Assembly: GCA_028289405.1 (NCBI GenBank)
Contig: JANQPP010000006.1
Location: forward strand, 1 to 64,000
Direction of reading: 5' to 3'
DNA: 64,000 nt
Source: Pirellulales bacterium
Lineage (GTDB): Bacteria > Planctomycetota > Planctomycetia > Pirellulales > JANQPP01
Below the pieces are notes generated by a model. That model was not told the DNA's origin. It did not search any database and saw nothing but the letters and a program-made list of their open reading frames with translations. This document shows positions 54,397-62,180 of this stretch, piece by piece; within the stretch, counting starts at the first letter, position 1, and each line of letters begins with the position of its first letter. Both the position numbers and the translations under genes were made by a program.

Positions 54397-55566
54397 ATGT
54401 CAATCATTACCAACACCGCCGACGTAGCCGACCGAGAAATGGCACGCGGTATCGAACAGAGCCTCATCACTCGTTTGGGCGGAACGGTCACAGACCACAG
54501 CCCAGCCTTCCCAGCAATGCACAAGCGGCGTCTCCGTGACTTGATGTGTATCTGCACACCAGACGTCAGCCCGGACCAATCCGTCAACAACATCGTTGGG
54601 CGGACATTCCGGGATGACTATGGGTACCGTGCCAGCGATGGTCCGGGTTACATGACGACCGGCAATTTCCCGAACCTTCTCTTGAATGCTCTGAACAAGG
54701 CCGCCCTGGCACCTTACCAGGCGTTTCCTCAAACGTGGCGAGCGTGGGTGAGGACCGGACCCCCGGCGTCCGATTTCAAGGAGCTACACCGCGTTCGCGC
54801 GGGAGGCATGGGAAATCAGCCAATGGTGGCCGAGAACCAGGAATACAAAGACTTAACTATCTTGGATAGTGGCGAAACCTACCGCGTCGCGAAATATGGC
54901 TCGATGGTCAGCCTTTCGTATGAGGCGATTGTGAACGATGATCTGGGGCAATTGTCTCAAATGGTACGGCAGCAGGGCGCCAGCATGGCTAGAACAATCA
55001 ACAAGGTTGCCTACGATCTACTCGTGTCGAATTCGCAGCAAGGCCCGGTCATGAGCGACGGGGACGAGCTATTCAAGAGCGGCAATGAACACGGCAATTA
55101 TGCGACCGATGCCCTGGATGCGCCCGGCCTTGATGCGGGATTCAGCGCAATGATGACCCAGACGGGCCTGTCGTCCGTAGAGACGCTCGGCATCCCGCCG
55201 CGGTATCTCATTCATCCCGTCAGCTTGAGTAGCGAAGTCGACATTCTTTTGCGAAGTACAGGTAGCTTGGAAGCCAATCAAAACTCTGGTGTGATCAATC
55301 GGTGGGGACCGACAGGACCGAGAGGCGGTTTGGTTTCCGTTATGGAGCCGGCTCTGGATGCCACTTCCACAACTGGATGGTATTTGACTGCCGATCCTGC
55401 ACTTCAGGACACGTTCGAAATGACCTTCTTGGCCGGCGAATCCGAGCCAACATTTTCCCGTGAGCAATCCTTTGCAACGGACGCACTGAAGTGGAAGGTC
55501 CGGCAGAGTTTTGGCGTAGGTGCGATTGACTGGCGTGGACTTTACTACTCCACCGGCACCGCCTAA
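54397..55566 (+). CDS. major capsid protein (Mu gpT-like, HK97-type fold)
   Basis: 389 residues with an AGGA site. MTTGNFPNLLLNALNKAALAPYQAFPQTWRAWVRTGPPASDFKELHRVR, then ETYRVAKYGSMVSLSYEAIVNDDLGQLSQMVRQQGASMARTINKVAYDLL, and PPRYLIHPVSLSSEVDILL match the C-terminal capsid part of Mu-like gpT or protease-capsid fusions. The protease part is absent, and no separate protease gene is seen. The protein would form the icosahedral shell. It shares direction and close spacing with the genes on either side. Confidence 0.85.
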   Translation: MSIITNTADVADREMARGIEQSLITRLGGTVTDHSPAFPAMHKRRLRDLMCICTPDVSPDQSVNNIVGRTFRDDYGYRASDGPGYMTTGNFPNLLLNALNKAALAPYQAFPQTWRAWVRTGPPASDFKELHRVRAGGMGNQPMVAENQEYKDLTILDSGETYRVAKYGSMVSLSYEAIVNDDLGQLSQMVRQQGASMARTINKVAYDLLVSNSQQGPVMSDGDELFKSGNEHGNYATDALDAPGLDAGFSAMMTQTGLSSVETLGIPPRYLIHPVSLSSEVDILLRSTGSLEANQNSGVINRWGPTGPRGGLVSVMEPALDATSTTGWYLTADPALQDTFEMTFLAGESEPTFSREQSFATDALKWKVRQSFGVGAIDWRGLYYSTGTA

Positions 55567-55618
55567 TCACAACGAACGTTGAGAATCGTCGGCTTGTACA
55601 TAGCATCTAGAGGATACC

Positions 55619-57256
55619 ATGCCATCCAGTAACGAAGCGGTCATTGCGATCAGTGCGAAGGTGGATCAGGCACTGCGGGGCCTCAATGAGATTTCCTCAG
55701 CCACCGATCGCATGGAACAAAAAATGGGGAAGGCCGGCAAGGCGTCCAACAAACTCTTCGATGCGAGCAAGATCAAAGGCGCGGCCGTCGCCATTACAGG
55801 CGTGACCGGCACGGTGGTTGCCTTGATGAAAAGCATCAACATCGCCAACAACGAACTCAATAAGTTGGTTGACCGCCGAAAGATGCTCGCCGACAGTAAT
55901 TTCTCTCGTGGGGAGTTGGAACGTCAACTTGGAGTGCTTCTCCCTAATGAGCCGGGGGAATTAACGAGCGGTCAAGTGATACAGCAGCTCACCGGTCAGT
56001 CCGGCCTATCGGGGAATAAAGCCCTCATTGCAGCCCGGGCGGCCTTTAACGCTCGCTCAACCATTCCCCGGCAACAGGCCGTGAATGCTGTTATTGCCGC
56101 CAGTAGACTGGATCCCTCGCGATCGGGTCAAGAAATCGGGCAACTCGCTGAAGCCGTGGTTGTTGGTCAGCAAGATTTAGGACTGACAGCGGAACAGGCG
56201 CTTGGCCTGGCTGTTTCAGGGTCTTCCATTGCGGCCACCAAGTCCGTGGGGGACTTTGGTCAGCGGCTCATTCCAGCAACAGCCTTTGTAAACGAGTTGG
56301 GCGGCGGCAAGAACGACGTTCGTAAACTCACCGCGGAAACGATTGCTTTTAACATTTTGTCCCGTGACCGAGAGGGGCGAATCTCCGCTTCCACCCTCCG
56401 CAATCTACAAACAAGGCTCTCCGACAAAGCGAGACCATTCATTGGTGACACCGATCTCCAAGCCCGCAACGAATTCCTGCGTAACGACCCTCGCGGCCGT
56501 CAGATCATTAACGAATTCCTGAGTGATCAATCTAAGATCCCCGGGGAGAGCCAGGGCCAGCTTGCTGCTGTGCAATATCTGGAAACGCTCCGCGACCCTC
56601 GCATTCAGAACAGATTCGCTCGGGAGCGTGACGCGGCCCTGCAAAAGATTCCGCAATTGCGAGACCTTCCTGCGGCCTTCGAGGCCAAATTGAAAGAGTT
56701 GCGGAATCTCCCTTCGGGTGACATTTTTCAAATGCGTGTGCAGGGCGACGCCACCACGGAGGCCCTCCGGACCGGTCAGTCCGTGGAGGCATTCTCCGGA
56801 GAAGCTGTCCGGCAAGCGGAGCAACTCATTGAATCCGTGCCAGGCTTTGGTCTGAAAAAGGGGGCTGTCACCAAATTCTTCCAAGCCCGGCAAGCAACCA
56901 TCGATGATAAGCAGGAAGTCTTGGATGCGCTTCGATTGTTCTATGACACCAGGGCCGGTGACTTTCGCCCGCCGCGACGGCAGGGCGTGCCCAGTTCGGC
57001 TCCATTTAACGAGCGATTTGACACGTCCAGCATGACCACCCGCGAAGTGGAAAACTCGAAGCTCATCGTCGAGCAGCTTGATCGTCTGAACAATCTCATG
57101 GAAAAGCAAAATGAGATGTTTGCCGCCGGCCACGCAAGGGTGGGCGTCACGGTGGAAGCAGACCTTGGAGAACGCCGCGGTCCCCCGGCACAGGAGTTGT
57201 TTGAAGGGTCTGGGAGAGTTTTTGATAGTGGCTTTGGTGGAAGGAGAGGGTTCTAG
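55619..57256 (+). CDS. tape-measure-like / internal structural protein
   Basis: 545 residues with a GAGG site. The N-terminus (VIAISAKVDQALRGLNEISSATDRMEQKMGKAGKASNKLF) resembles the start of tail tape-measure proteins and is followed by one hydrophobic helix (GAAVAITGVTGTVVALM). The rest is alpha-helical with a coiled coil near the end (LIVEQLDRLNNLMEKQNEMF). It is short for a tape measure (long tails need more) and no tail tube is present, so it could instead be an internal head or ejection protein. Confidence 0.6.
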   Translation: MPSSNEAVIAISAKVDQALRGLNEISSATDRMEQKMGKAGKASNKLFDASKIKGAAVAITGVTGTVVALMKSINIANNELNKLVDRRKMLADSNFSRGELERQLGVLLPNEPGELTSGQVIQQLTGQSGLSGNKALIAARAAFNARSTIPRQQAVNAVIAASRLDPSRSGQEIGQLAEAVVVGQQDLGLTAEQALGLAVSGSSIAATKSVGDFGQRLIPATAFVNELGGGKNDVRKLTAETIAFNILSRDREGRISASTLRNLQTRLSDKARPFIGDTDLQARNEFLRNDPRGRQIINEFLSDQSKIPGESQGQLAAVQYLETLRDPRIQNRFARERDAALQKIPQLRDLPAAFEAKLKELRNLPSGDIFQMRVQGDATTEALRTGQSVEAFSGEAVRQAEQLIESVPGFGLKKGAVTKFFQARQATIDDKQEVLDALRLFYDTRAGDFRPPRRQGVPSSAPFNERFDTSSMTTREVENSKLIVEQLDRLNNLMEKQNEMFAAGHARVGVTVEADLGERRGPPAQELFEGSGRVFDSGFGGRRGF

Positions 57257-57471
57257 TGGATCCATATCACGCCGAACTCATGGCGGAAATTCGCACGTTG
57301 CATCAAGAAATGATCATCGCCAGAAACGAGTGTGTTGAGTTAAGCAATCTAATTCGAAGGCAAGTAGAAACCGCAGCCTTGGCACTACAGCAACTCGATA
57401 AATCCATGCAATTCATTGCCGGGCACATACCGGAGGAATACCAAGGAACAGAAAAAGGAGAAGGAACATGA
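57256..57471 (+). CDS. small coiled-coil protein, GTG start
   Basis: 71 residues. The GTG start at 57256 shares a base with the TAG stop of the previous gene. The protein is a single predicted coiled coil (IRTLHQEMIIARNECVELSNLIRRQVETAALALQQLDKSMQFI). The stop overlaps the next start (ATGA). It is probably a structural or chaperone partner of its neighbours. Confidence 0.6.
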   Translation: MDPYHAELMAEIRTLHQEMIIARNECVELSNLIRRQVETAALALQQLDKSMQFIAGHIPEEYQGTEKGEGT

Positions 57472-58328
57472 CCACCACAATCGAAAAGCCCAAACGATCC
57501 CCGATCCAAACCCTAGTCAAGCAGGCGAACACGAATCAAAGGCAGCGGGACGCCGTCCGGGATCGCGAGTATCTAAAACTGGTCAAGCAGGCCGCGGAAA
57601 ACGAACTCAATCCCGACGACGTTTCCACGGAGCCGGACCCGGCGGACGTGATTGACATCCTGGAAGACATGAGCCGCACGGTGGAAGAATTCACGGCGGA
57701 TTGCGACTTGATGGTCAGGCGACTTCAATGGGAAGACTTAGCGGACGAGTTGCCCCAGCATGAGCAACGCCAACGTGAGTTGGGTGAAAAACTCGCCGAA
57801 CTGGACAAAAAGGAATTCGATCGTCGGCAGGAACACAAACGTGTCCGTGATGCAGTCGTGGAAGAACAGAGCAAGGCCCGAGATGCCGCTGGAAAATCGA
57901 GGAAAGCGGCCATCAATTTGAAGCAGCCGCATAATCAGGTGTGTAAGTCGCTCATCGGGTGGATTGATGACCTGGAGGCCCGGCGGCGTGAGGCATCTGC
58001 GAAAATGCGCCCTGATGAAGACCGATTGCTTCAGGCGGAATCCCTTATCGAGAAGTGTGCCAAGCGCGAAGCCGAAGTGAAAAAACGCCGTAACCTGACC
58101 GAAAGCGATAAGGACGAGTTGGCGAGACTGCAAGTCGCCATTGAGCGAGAAAATGGCGTGATCACCAACATCCGCGAGAATAAAATCGGTCCGTTGGAGC
58201 ATACGATGTCTGAGATTGATTCGCAGCTTCGAGAGCTACGTGAAATGATGTCGGATGCCGCTCCAGATCTATGGGACCACGAACGTGGGAAATTTGTTGA
58301 GCGGCTAAAGAAGGCCGTCGGAAAATAG
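57468..58328 (+). CDS. coiled-coil structural protein
   Basis: 286 residues, coupled by an ATGA overlap. It is almost wholly charged alpha-helix (residues about 85-285), with long coiled-coil stretches such as RQRELGEKLAELDKKEFDRRQEHKRVRDAVVEEQSKARDA. There is no known family. It is the last gene of the structural cluster and is followed by a plus-strand terminator. A scaffold function for head assembly is possible because such proteins are helical and charged, but its position after the capsid gene is unusual for one. Confidence 0.6.
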   Translation: MTTTIEKPKRSPIQTLVKQANTNQRQRDAVRDREYLKLVKQAAENELNPDDVSTEPDPADVIDILEDMSRTVEEFTADCDLMVRRLQWEDLADELPQHEQRQRELGEKLAELDKKEFDRRQEHKRVRDAVVEEQSKARDAAGKSRKAAINLKQPHNQVCKSLIGWIDDLEARRREASAKMRPDEDRLLQAESLIEKCAKREAEVKKRRNLTESDKDELARLQVAIERENGVITNIRENKIGPLEHTMSEIDSQLRELREMMSDAAPDLWDHERGKFVERLKKAVGK

Positions 58329-58544
58329 CAGAATCAATAATTACGGGCCGAATCTTCACGCGAAAGCTGGCCCGGGGTGCGGTGTCATTTCTGCCGTGCC
58401 GGTGAAGATGGCCATGTCGTCTTCTGTGTTTGATGACATTGGTGCTTCCAGCCGTCCGGCTCAGGGCCAGCGCAACAAGAATCCTGACCGGGCGGCACTC
58501 TTATTCACAGCGGTGGCCACCCCGGGATCTGGTCACCTTTCCTC

Positions 58545-58592
58545 ACCCACCTCCTTCGGCGCCTTCCTTCGCTGTTTGGGGTGGGTCTTTTT
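58545..58592 (+). terminator. rho-independent terminator after the structural genes
   Basis: ACCCACC (58545-58551) pairs with GGTGGGT (58580-58586), with a 28-base loop, followed by C and five T. It lies about 220 bases after the stop at 58328. Confidence 0.55.
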
Positions 58593-58601
58593 CTTGCGCA
58601 T

Positions 58602-58633
58602 AAAAACCGCCAGCCCATGCGGACCGGCGGCTT
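58602..58633 (-). terminator. rho-independent terminator of the PEP-CTERM cargo gene
   Basis: Read on the minus strand: CCGCCGG ... TGGCGG followed by five T. It lies 32 bases after the stop of the gene at 58665. The two terminators face each other between the structural genes and the cargo gene. Confidence 0.75.
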
Positions 58634-58664
58634 GAGTGTGAATCGTGATGTGCCAATCGGTGGA

Positions 58665-59297
58665 TCAGCGGTGGCGGCGACGGAAGCGGGAATAGCCGAC
58701 GACCGTGAGACCGATTAAGCACCAAATGGCAATTGCGGAGGGTTCGGGGACGACATTGCTGCTGGCGGCAAAGTCGACCTCAAGCTGAGCATTCTGCCAA
58801 TCGTATACAAAAGCGGAACCACTGCCAGCGAGCCGTTGCCAAAGAAAACCAGCAAAGGAGTCACCGTTGGTTACCAGTCCACTGACGAAAGTTGTGACGT
58901 CGAGAGATTCAACAATGTTATTGCCGTCGTTGAATCCAGGCGCACCGATGGGGTTAGTGATGTTAAAGAAGTCAGCACCGCTACCGACACCATCGCCAAC
59001 ATAGCCATGAATCTGGATTTGAGTACCGACTCCTGGGTCAGACGATTCCGTGAACAGCAGTGTCGCAGAGTTGATCGTCGACCCGAGAAAAGGCCCGAGT
59101 GCAAACTCGGCAATACTTCTCCTTTCCTGCCCAGACAAATTGATGATCGGGGCAGTGTGGAACGAACCGGGGAGGAAAACAAGAGTATTGGTAATGTCCC
59201 CCTCGGCGGCTGGTGAGACCGTGACGATCCCGCCATCCGCAGCGTTCCCAGCAATGACGGTCACGGACAGGACGAAAAACTGGATAAAGTGTTTCAT
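58665..59297 (-). CDS. PEP-CTERM secreted protein carried by the element
   Basis: 210 residues: a signal peptide (FIQFFVLSVTVIAGNAADG), a beta-rich passenger domain (IAEFALGPFLGSTINSATLLFTES ... VESLDVTTFVSGLVTNGDSFAGFLWQRL, a carbohydrate-binding-like pattern) and the C-terminal sorting signal NVVPEPSAIAIWCLIGLTVVGYSRFRRRHR. The host exosortase would export and cut it. It has no sign of a phage function and lies between the structural genes and the integrase with its own terminator, so it is a cargo gene that may alter the host surface. Confidence 0.85.
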   Translation of the reverse strand: MKHFIQFFVLSVTVIAGNAADGGIVTVSPAAEGDITNTLVFLPGSFHTAPIINLSGQERRSIAEFALGPFLGSTINSATLLFTESSDPGVGTQIQIHGYVGDGVGSGADFFNITNPIGAPGFNDGNNIVESLDVTTFVSGLVTNGDSFAGFLWQRLAGSGSAFVYDWQNAQLEVDFAASSNVVPEPSAIAIWCLIGLTVVGYSRFRRRHR

Positions 59298-59669
59298 TAT
59301 TTACCCCAGATTTGGTGCTTCTCTAAACATACGGCTGCCACCGAAACAATGAGTTCAAAGCGGAGTCGCAAGGAGTTGACTTTCGGATCCATCAAAGCGG
59401 CATTATCATCCAGTCAATAGGGAAATGCAACCATCCGCCCACTCAAACGTTCCGCGGGCGCTTGTCCATGCTGATTTGACGGAACTGCGACCCTCAGACC
59501 CTATAAACACAGGTTTTGCGGCATGTCCCATGAGAGGCCCTGTGAGCCATTCTCACGCACTCCCCGTGTCAAGGTCTGATCATACGTGCCCAGTGATTTG
59601 AGGGCGGGAGAAGGGCGCAGGGAGCCGCGAACTGACTACGCTGGTAGAGATGAAGACGGCAAGAGGGTG
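59298..59669. other. Intergenic region between the cargo gene and the integrase
   Basis: About 370 bases. It holds the promoter of the minus-strand cargo gene and the 3' side of the integrase. No frame or strong repeat was recognised. Confidence 0.45.
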
Positions 59670-60887
59670 TTAGCCCATGGCTCGGGCGACCTCCTTATGG
59701 ATTTTGACCATATCCTCTTTGATGTAGTGCTTGGTTGCAGTGGTCAGATTGTCCCCTAAAACCAGTGCCGCCGTTTTCTCCCCACGGCGCTTTGCGACTT
59801 GGGTTGCCCGGGTGTGACGCAGCCGGTTGGGATGCCATTGTTCGGAAATTTGACTGCCGGATTTCCTGGCTATCTCGATGGCGCGAACGAGGGTCATGCG
59901 GTAATTGTTGGTCGAGTAGTACGGGTTGAGCTTGGGCAATGAAAACTGATAGCCAGGCCGGCGCTTTGTCGTGGCATTTTCTCGCCGTCGCTTGCGATCC
60001 TCAAGCATTCGTTTCTTTGGCGTGAAGATATACTCGTCCGGTGCCGTTCCCTCTAAATAGGGTCTTAGGAAAGCTTGAGCTCGCCACCCCAGGCCGATCA
60101 CGCGGGGCTTCTTCCGCCACTTGTTCTTATGCTGGCGAGGCCAATACAACCAAACACGTGGATCGGACATGTCGATATCGCACGGACGCATCTGACACAT
60201 CTCACCCGGGCGCATTCCCCCCAACAACTGCACGTTGATCATAGACCAAACAATTGGGGCCACGTGCCGCTTTAGGTTCCGAATGTCTCCCCAGGCGACT
60301 GGGCGAACTTCTTCGGATTCGGCTAAAACCCGACCCTCTACCGCCTCCCCGGCACGAATGGAATTGATCGTGCTTACGAAATGCCAGGCGTCCGGCGGAA
60401 CCAATCCACGGCGAACACCCCAGCGAATCATTCGCTTGAGTCGGCTTAGCTGGTGATTGAAGTGATTTCGAGACCAGTTTTCCTGGGACATGTCGGCAAG
60501 GAGCGCATCAAGCATCTGAGGCATGATTTCAGTTGTCGGCCTGCCTCCACAACGCCCCACCCAAATCCGGGCAATCGCACGGCTGCTCCAGAATTCGGGC
60601 TTGCTTCGGGCGTACTTGCCCGCGGCATAGTCGAGGTACCCCTTCAAGAAGTCGGCAATGACGACGTGTTTCGTCTTGTACGCCACCGGCGCGGCGGCAC
60701 CACCATTCACGGCCCGGGCCGACCTTTCTGCCTTCTCAGCCATGATCTGAGCAATGAACTTGTCGTAGGCCGCGCGGGATTCTGGCGTGCCATATTCGCC
60801 GAGATAGTGTCGCTTCCCTTGCCATTCGACAAACGCTTGCTTGCCGGCGGAGTGTTTCCGATAACCGGGGATGGATTTTCTTGGCAT
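59670..60887 (-). CDS. int: tyrosine recombinase (phage-type integrase)
   Basis: 405 residues from ATG 60887 (MPRKSIPGYRKHSAGKQ, a usual planctomycete integrase start); ATG 60905 is an alternative, and the frame runs open to 61046 across attR. There is an N-terminal arm-binding-like domain (WQGKRHYLGEYGTPESRAAYDKFIAQ), a SAM-like core, and a catalytic domain with Arg in LGGMRPGEMCQM, Lys in HKNKWRKKPR and Tyr in ATKHYIKEDM. The HxxR box reads NRLR and the second His (LGH) is Asp (LGD). It lies next to attR, as integrases usually do, and reads into the element. Confidence 0.9.
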   Translation of the reverse strand: MPRKSIPGYRKHSAGKQAFVEWQGKRHYLGEYGTPESRAAYDKFIAQIMAEKAERSARAVNGGAAAPVAYKTKHVVIADFLKGYLDYAAGKYARSKPEFWSSRAIARIWVGRCGGRPTTEIMPQMLDALLADMSQENWSRNHFNHQLSRLKRMIRWGVRRGLVPPDAWHFVSTINSIRAGEAVEGRVLAESEEVRPVAWGDIRNLKRHVAPIVWSMINVQLLGGMRPGEMCQMRPCDIDMSDPRVWLYWPRQHKNKWRKKPRVIGLGWRAQAFLRPYLEGTAPDEYIFTPKKRMLEDRKRRRENATTKRRPGYQFSLPKLNPYYSTNNYRMTLVRAIEIARKSGSQISEQWHPNRLRHTRATQVAKRRGEKTAALVLGDNLTTATKHYIKEDMVKIHKEVARAMG

Positions 60888-60895
60888 AATCTTGG

Positions 60896-60924
60896 ATACG
60901 GACATGAGGCCAATAATACGGACA
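60896..60924 (+). promoter_or_regulatory. candidate integrase arm sites at the right end
   Basis: Two exact copies of ATACGGACA (60896-60904 and 60916-60924), 20 bases apart, in the same direction as the copy at 40545. They lie at the integrase start, 80-110 bases from the att core, and may bind the integrase and also control its own transcription. Confidence 0.5.
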
Positions 60925-60971
60925 AGTCTTGAGTGGCTGCATTTTACTGAAACCCTAGAAAAACAGCAACA

Positions 60972-62072
60972 ATGAGCCGCATATTCCGGGTACTCGTCCT
61001 CAGTGTTGTGAAGCATAACTACATCGCACGTGGCGTGGCTCTGCATCCGCGGTTCGAACTAGTCGTCGTGGCGGATGATGCGGATCAGCCCGACTGGGTT
61101 CACCAGCGGAACGAAAAGTTTGCCCACGAACACGGGATCCCCTACGTGAGGAACGTGGAGCAGGCGATCTCCGACCATGATGTTCAAGTCGCGGTGGTGT
61201 CCAGCGAGGCCGAGCGGCACTGTGAACTGAGCGTGCGGGCCGCCGACGCCGGCTTGCATGTGATCCAAGACAAGCCGATGTCCAACCGCCTCGCGGAATG
61301 TGACCGGGCGGTGGAGTCGATGGCGCGAAACCGGGTCAAATTCCTGATGTGGAATCGCAACTTGATGCCGGCCATTGTGCAGGCGCGGGACGTGCTGGCG
61401 AGTGGAGAAGTCGGCGAACCGTATGCCTTTCACGTCGATTTCTACTTCGCCAAGGATGCGGGTCCACCCAAGGGCTCTCGACCTTCCGGAGAGCCGCCGC
61501 TGGATTGGCTGGAAGCGCTCAAAGCCGCGCACGCCACCGGCGCGGATGGGGGAGTCGGCCAGGAACCGATGGGGGAATTGAGCAACGAGGGCTGCTATCC
61601 GCTGGCCTACCTCGCGATGCTTTTGGGCAAGTCGGTTCGCCGCGTGTTCGCGCGCACCACCGCGCATTTTCATCAGTTGCATGCGGATAACGGCGTCGAG
61701 GATTTGGCTAGCGTCACGCTCGAATGTGATGGAGGCATCGTCGGCAGCTTGGCCTTGGGCCGCATCGGCGCCGCGAGCCATCCCGATCTGGGGGAGATCA
61801 AATTACACCTCCTCGGCACGAAAGGGGCCTTGGTCATCAGTGAACCACGGCCCGAAGTCGGCATCTACTATCGGGGGCAATCACCAGAGGAATTCCGCCA
61901 CCAGCGGCTGCTGGCCCTGGACAACGACTACTTGCTGGCCGACGATTTTGCCCATGCAATTGACACCGACGGCCCTACGCTACTCGATGCGGAGACGAGC
62001 CGGGCCATCACGGCCACCGTGGCCGCAGCCATCGAATCCGGCCGGACCGGGCGAGTCGTGGAGGTTACCTGA
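60972..62072 (+). CDS. Gfo/Idh/MocA-family oxidoreductase, 5' end replaced by the element
   Basis: 366 residues. Codons 1-16 come from the element (MSRIF then RVLVLSVVKHN); from codon 17 (YIARG) the sequence is host DNA. The family is shown by FELVVVADD, VQVAVVSSEAERHCELSVRAADAGLHVIQDKPMSN (an EKP-like motif) and the C-terminal alpha/beta part (GELSNEGCYPLAYLAMLLGKSV). The first strand lacks GxGxxG (LSVVKHNYIARG). The former GGAGG site and overlap with the upstream gene are lost; no good ribosome site precedes ATG 60972. It would oxidise a sugar or its derivative with NAD(P). Confidence 0.9.
   Translation: MSRIFRVLVLSVVKHNYIARGVALHPRFELVVVADDADQPDWVHQRNEKFAHEHGIPYVRNVEQAISDHDVQVAVVSSEAERHCELSVRAADAGLHVIQDKPMSNRLAECDRAVESMARNRVKFLMWNRNLMPAIVQARDVLASGEVGEPYAFHVDFYFAKDAGPPKGSRPSGEPPLDWLEALKAAHATGADGGVGQEPMGELSNEGCYPLAYLAMLLGKSVRRVFARTTAHFHQLHADNGVEDLASVTLECDGGIVGSLALGRIGAASHPDLGEIKLHLLGTKGALVISEPRPEVGIYYRGQSPEEFRHQRLLALDNDYLLADDFAHAIDTDGPTLLDAETSRAITATVAAAIESGRTGRVVEVT
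60989..61020 (+). repeat. attR: right copy of the attachment repeat
   Basis: GTACTCGTCCTCAG, then T-GT-T, then GTGAAGCATAACTA; the core identical to attL is 61007-61020. The repeat is part of the coding sequence of the Gfo/Idh/MocA gene starting at 60972. The two T bases, both in third codon positions, come from the element. Confidence 0.85.
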
Positions 62073-62180
62073 GCTAGTCGCCAAACCTGGGCAAAGAAGT
62101 TTGGTGTGTCGGTCCACCGATTTGATTAAGATGGTGAGCGATTTCCATAATAAGTTTCACCACATTCGAGAAGCCTTTCC

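Larger units (their letters stand above)
40395..61020. mobile_element. 20.6-kb integrated phage-like element inserted in a Gfo/Idh/MocA gene
   Basis: The borders are the two att cores (40395-40408 and 61007-61020). Inside lie a tyrosine integrase next to the right end, small HTH proteins, a primase-polymerase/DUF3987 protein, an origin-like repeat region, a HEPN-like two-gene module, a gpT-like capsid protein with associated structural proteins, and a PEP-CTERM cargo gene. No terminase, portal, prohead protease, tail tube or lysis gene was recognised. Base composition is AT-richer than the host, most clearly at 46.5-48 kb. The most likely readings are a phage satellite with its own capsid gene or a reduced prophage. 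Confidence 0.88.
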
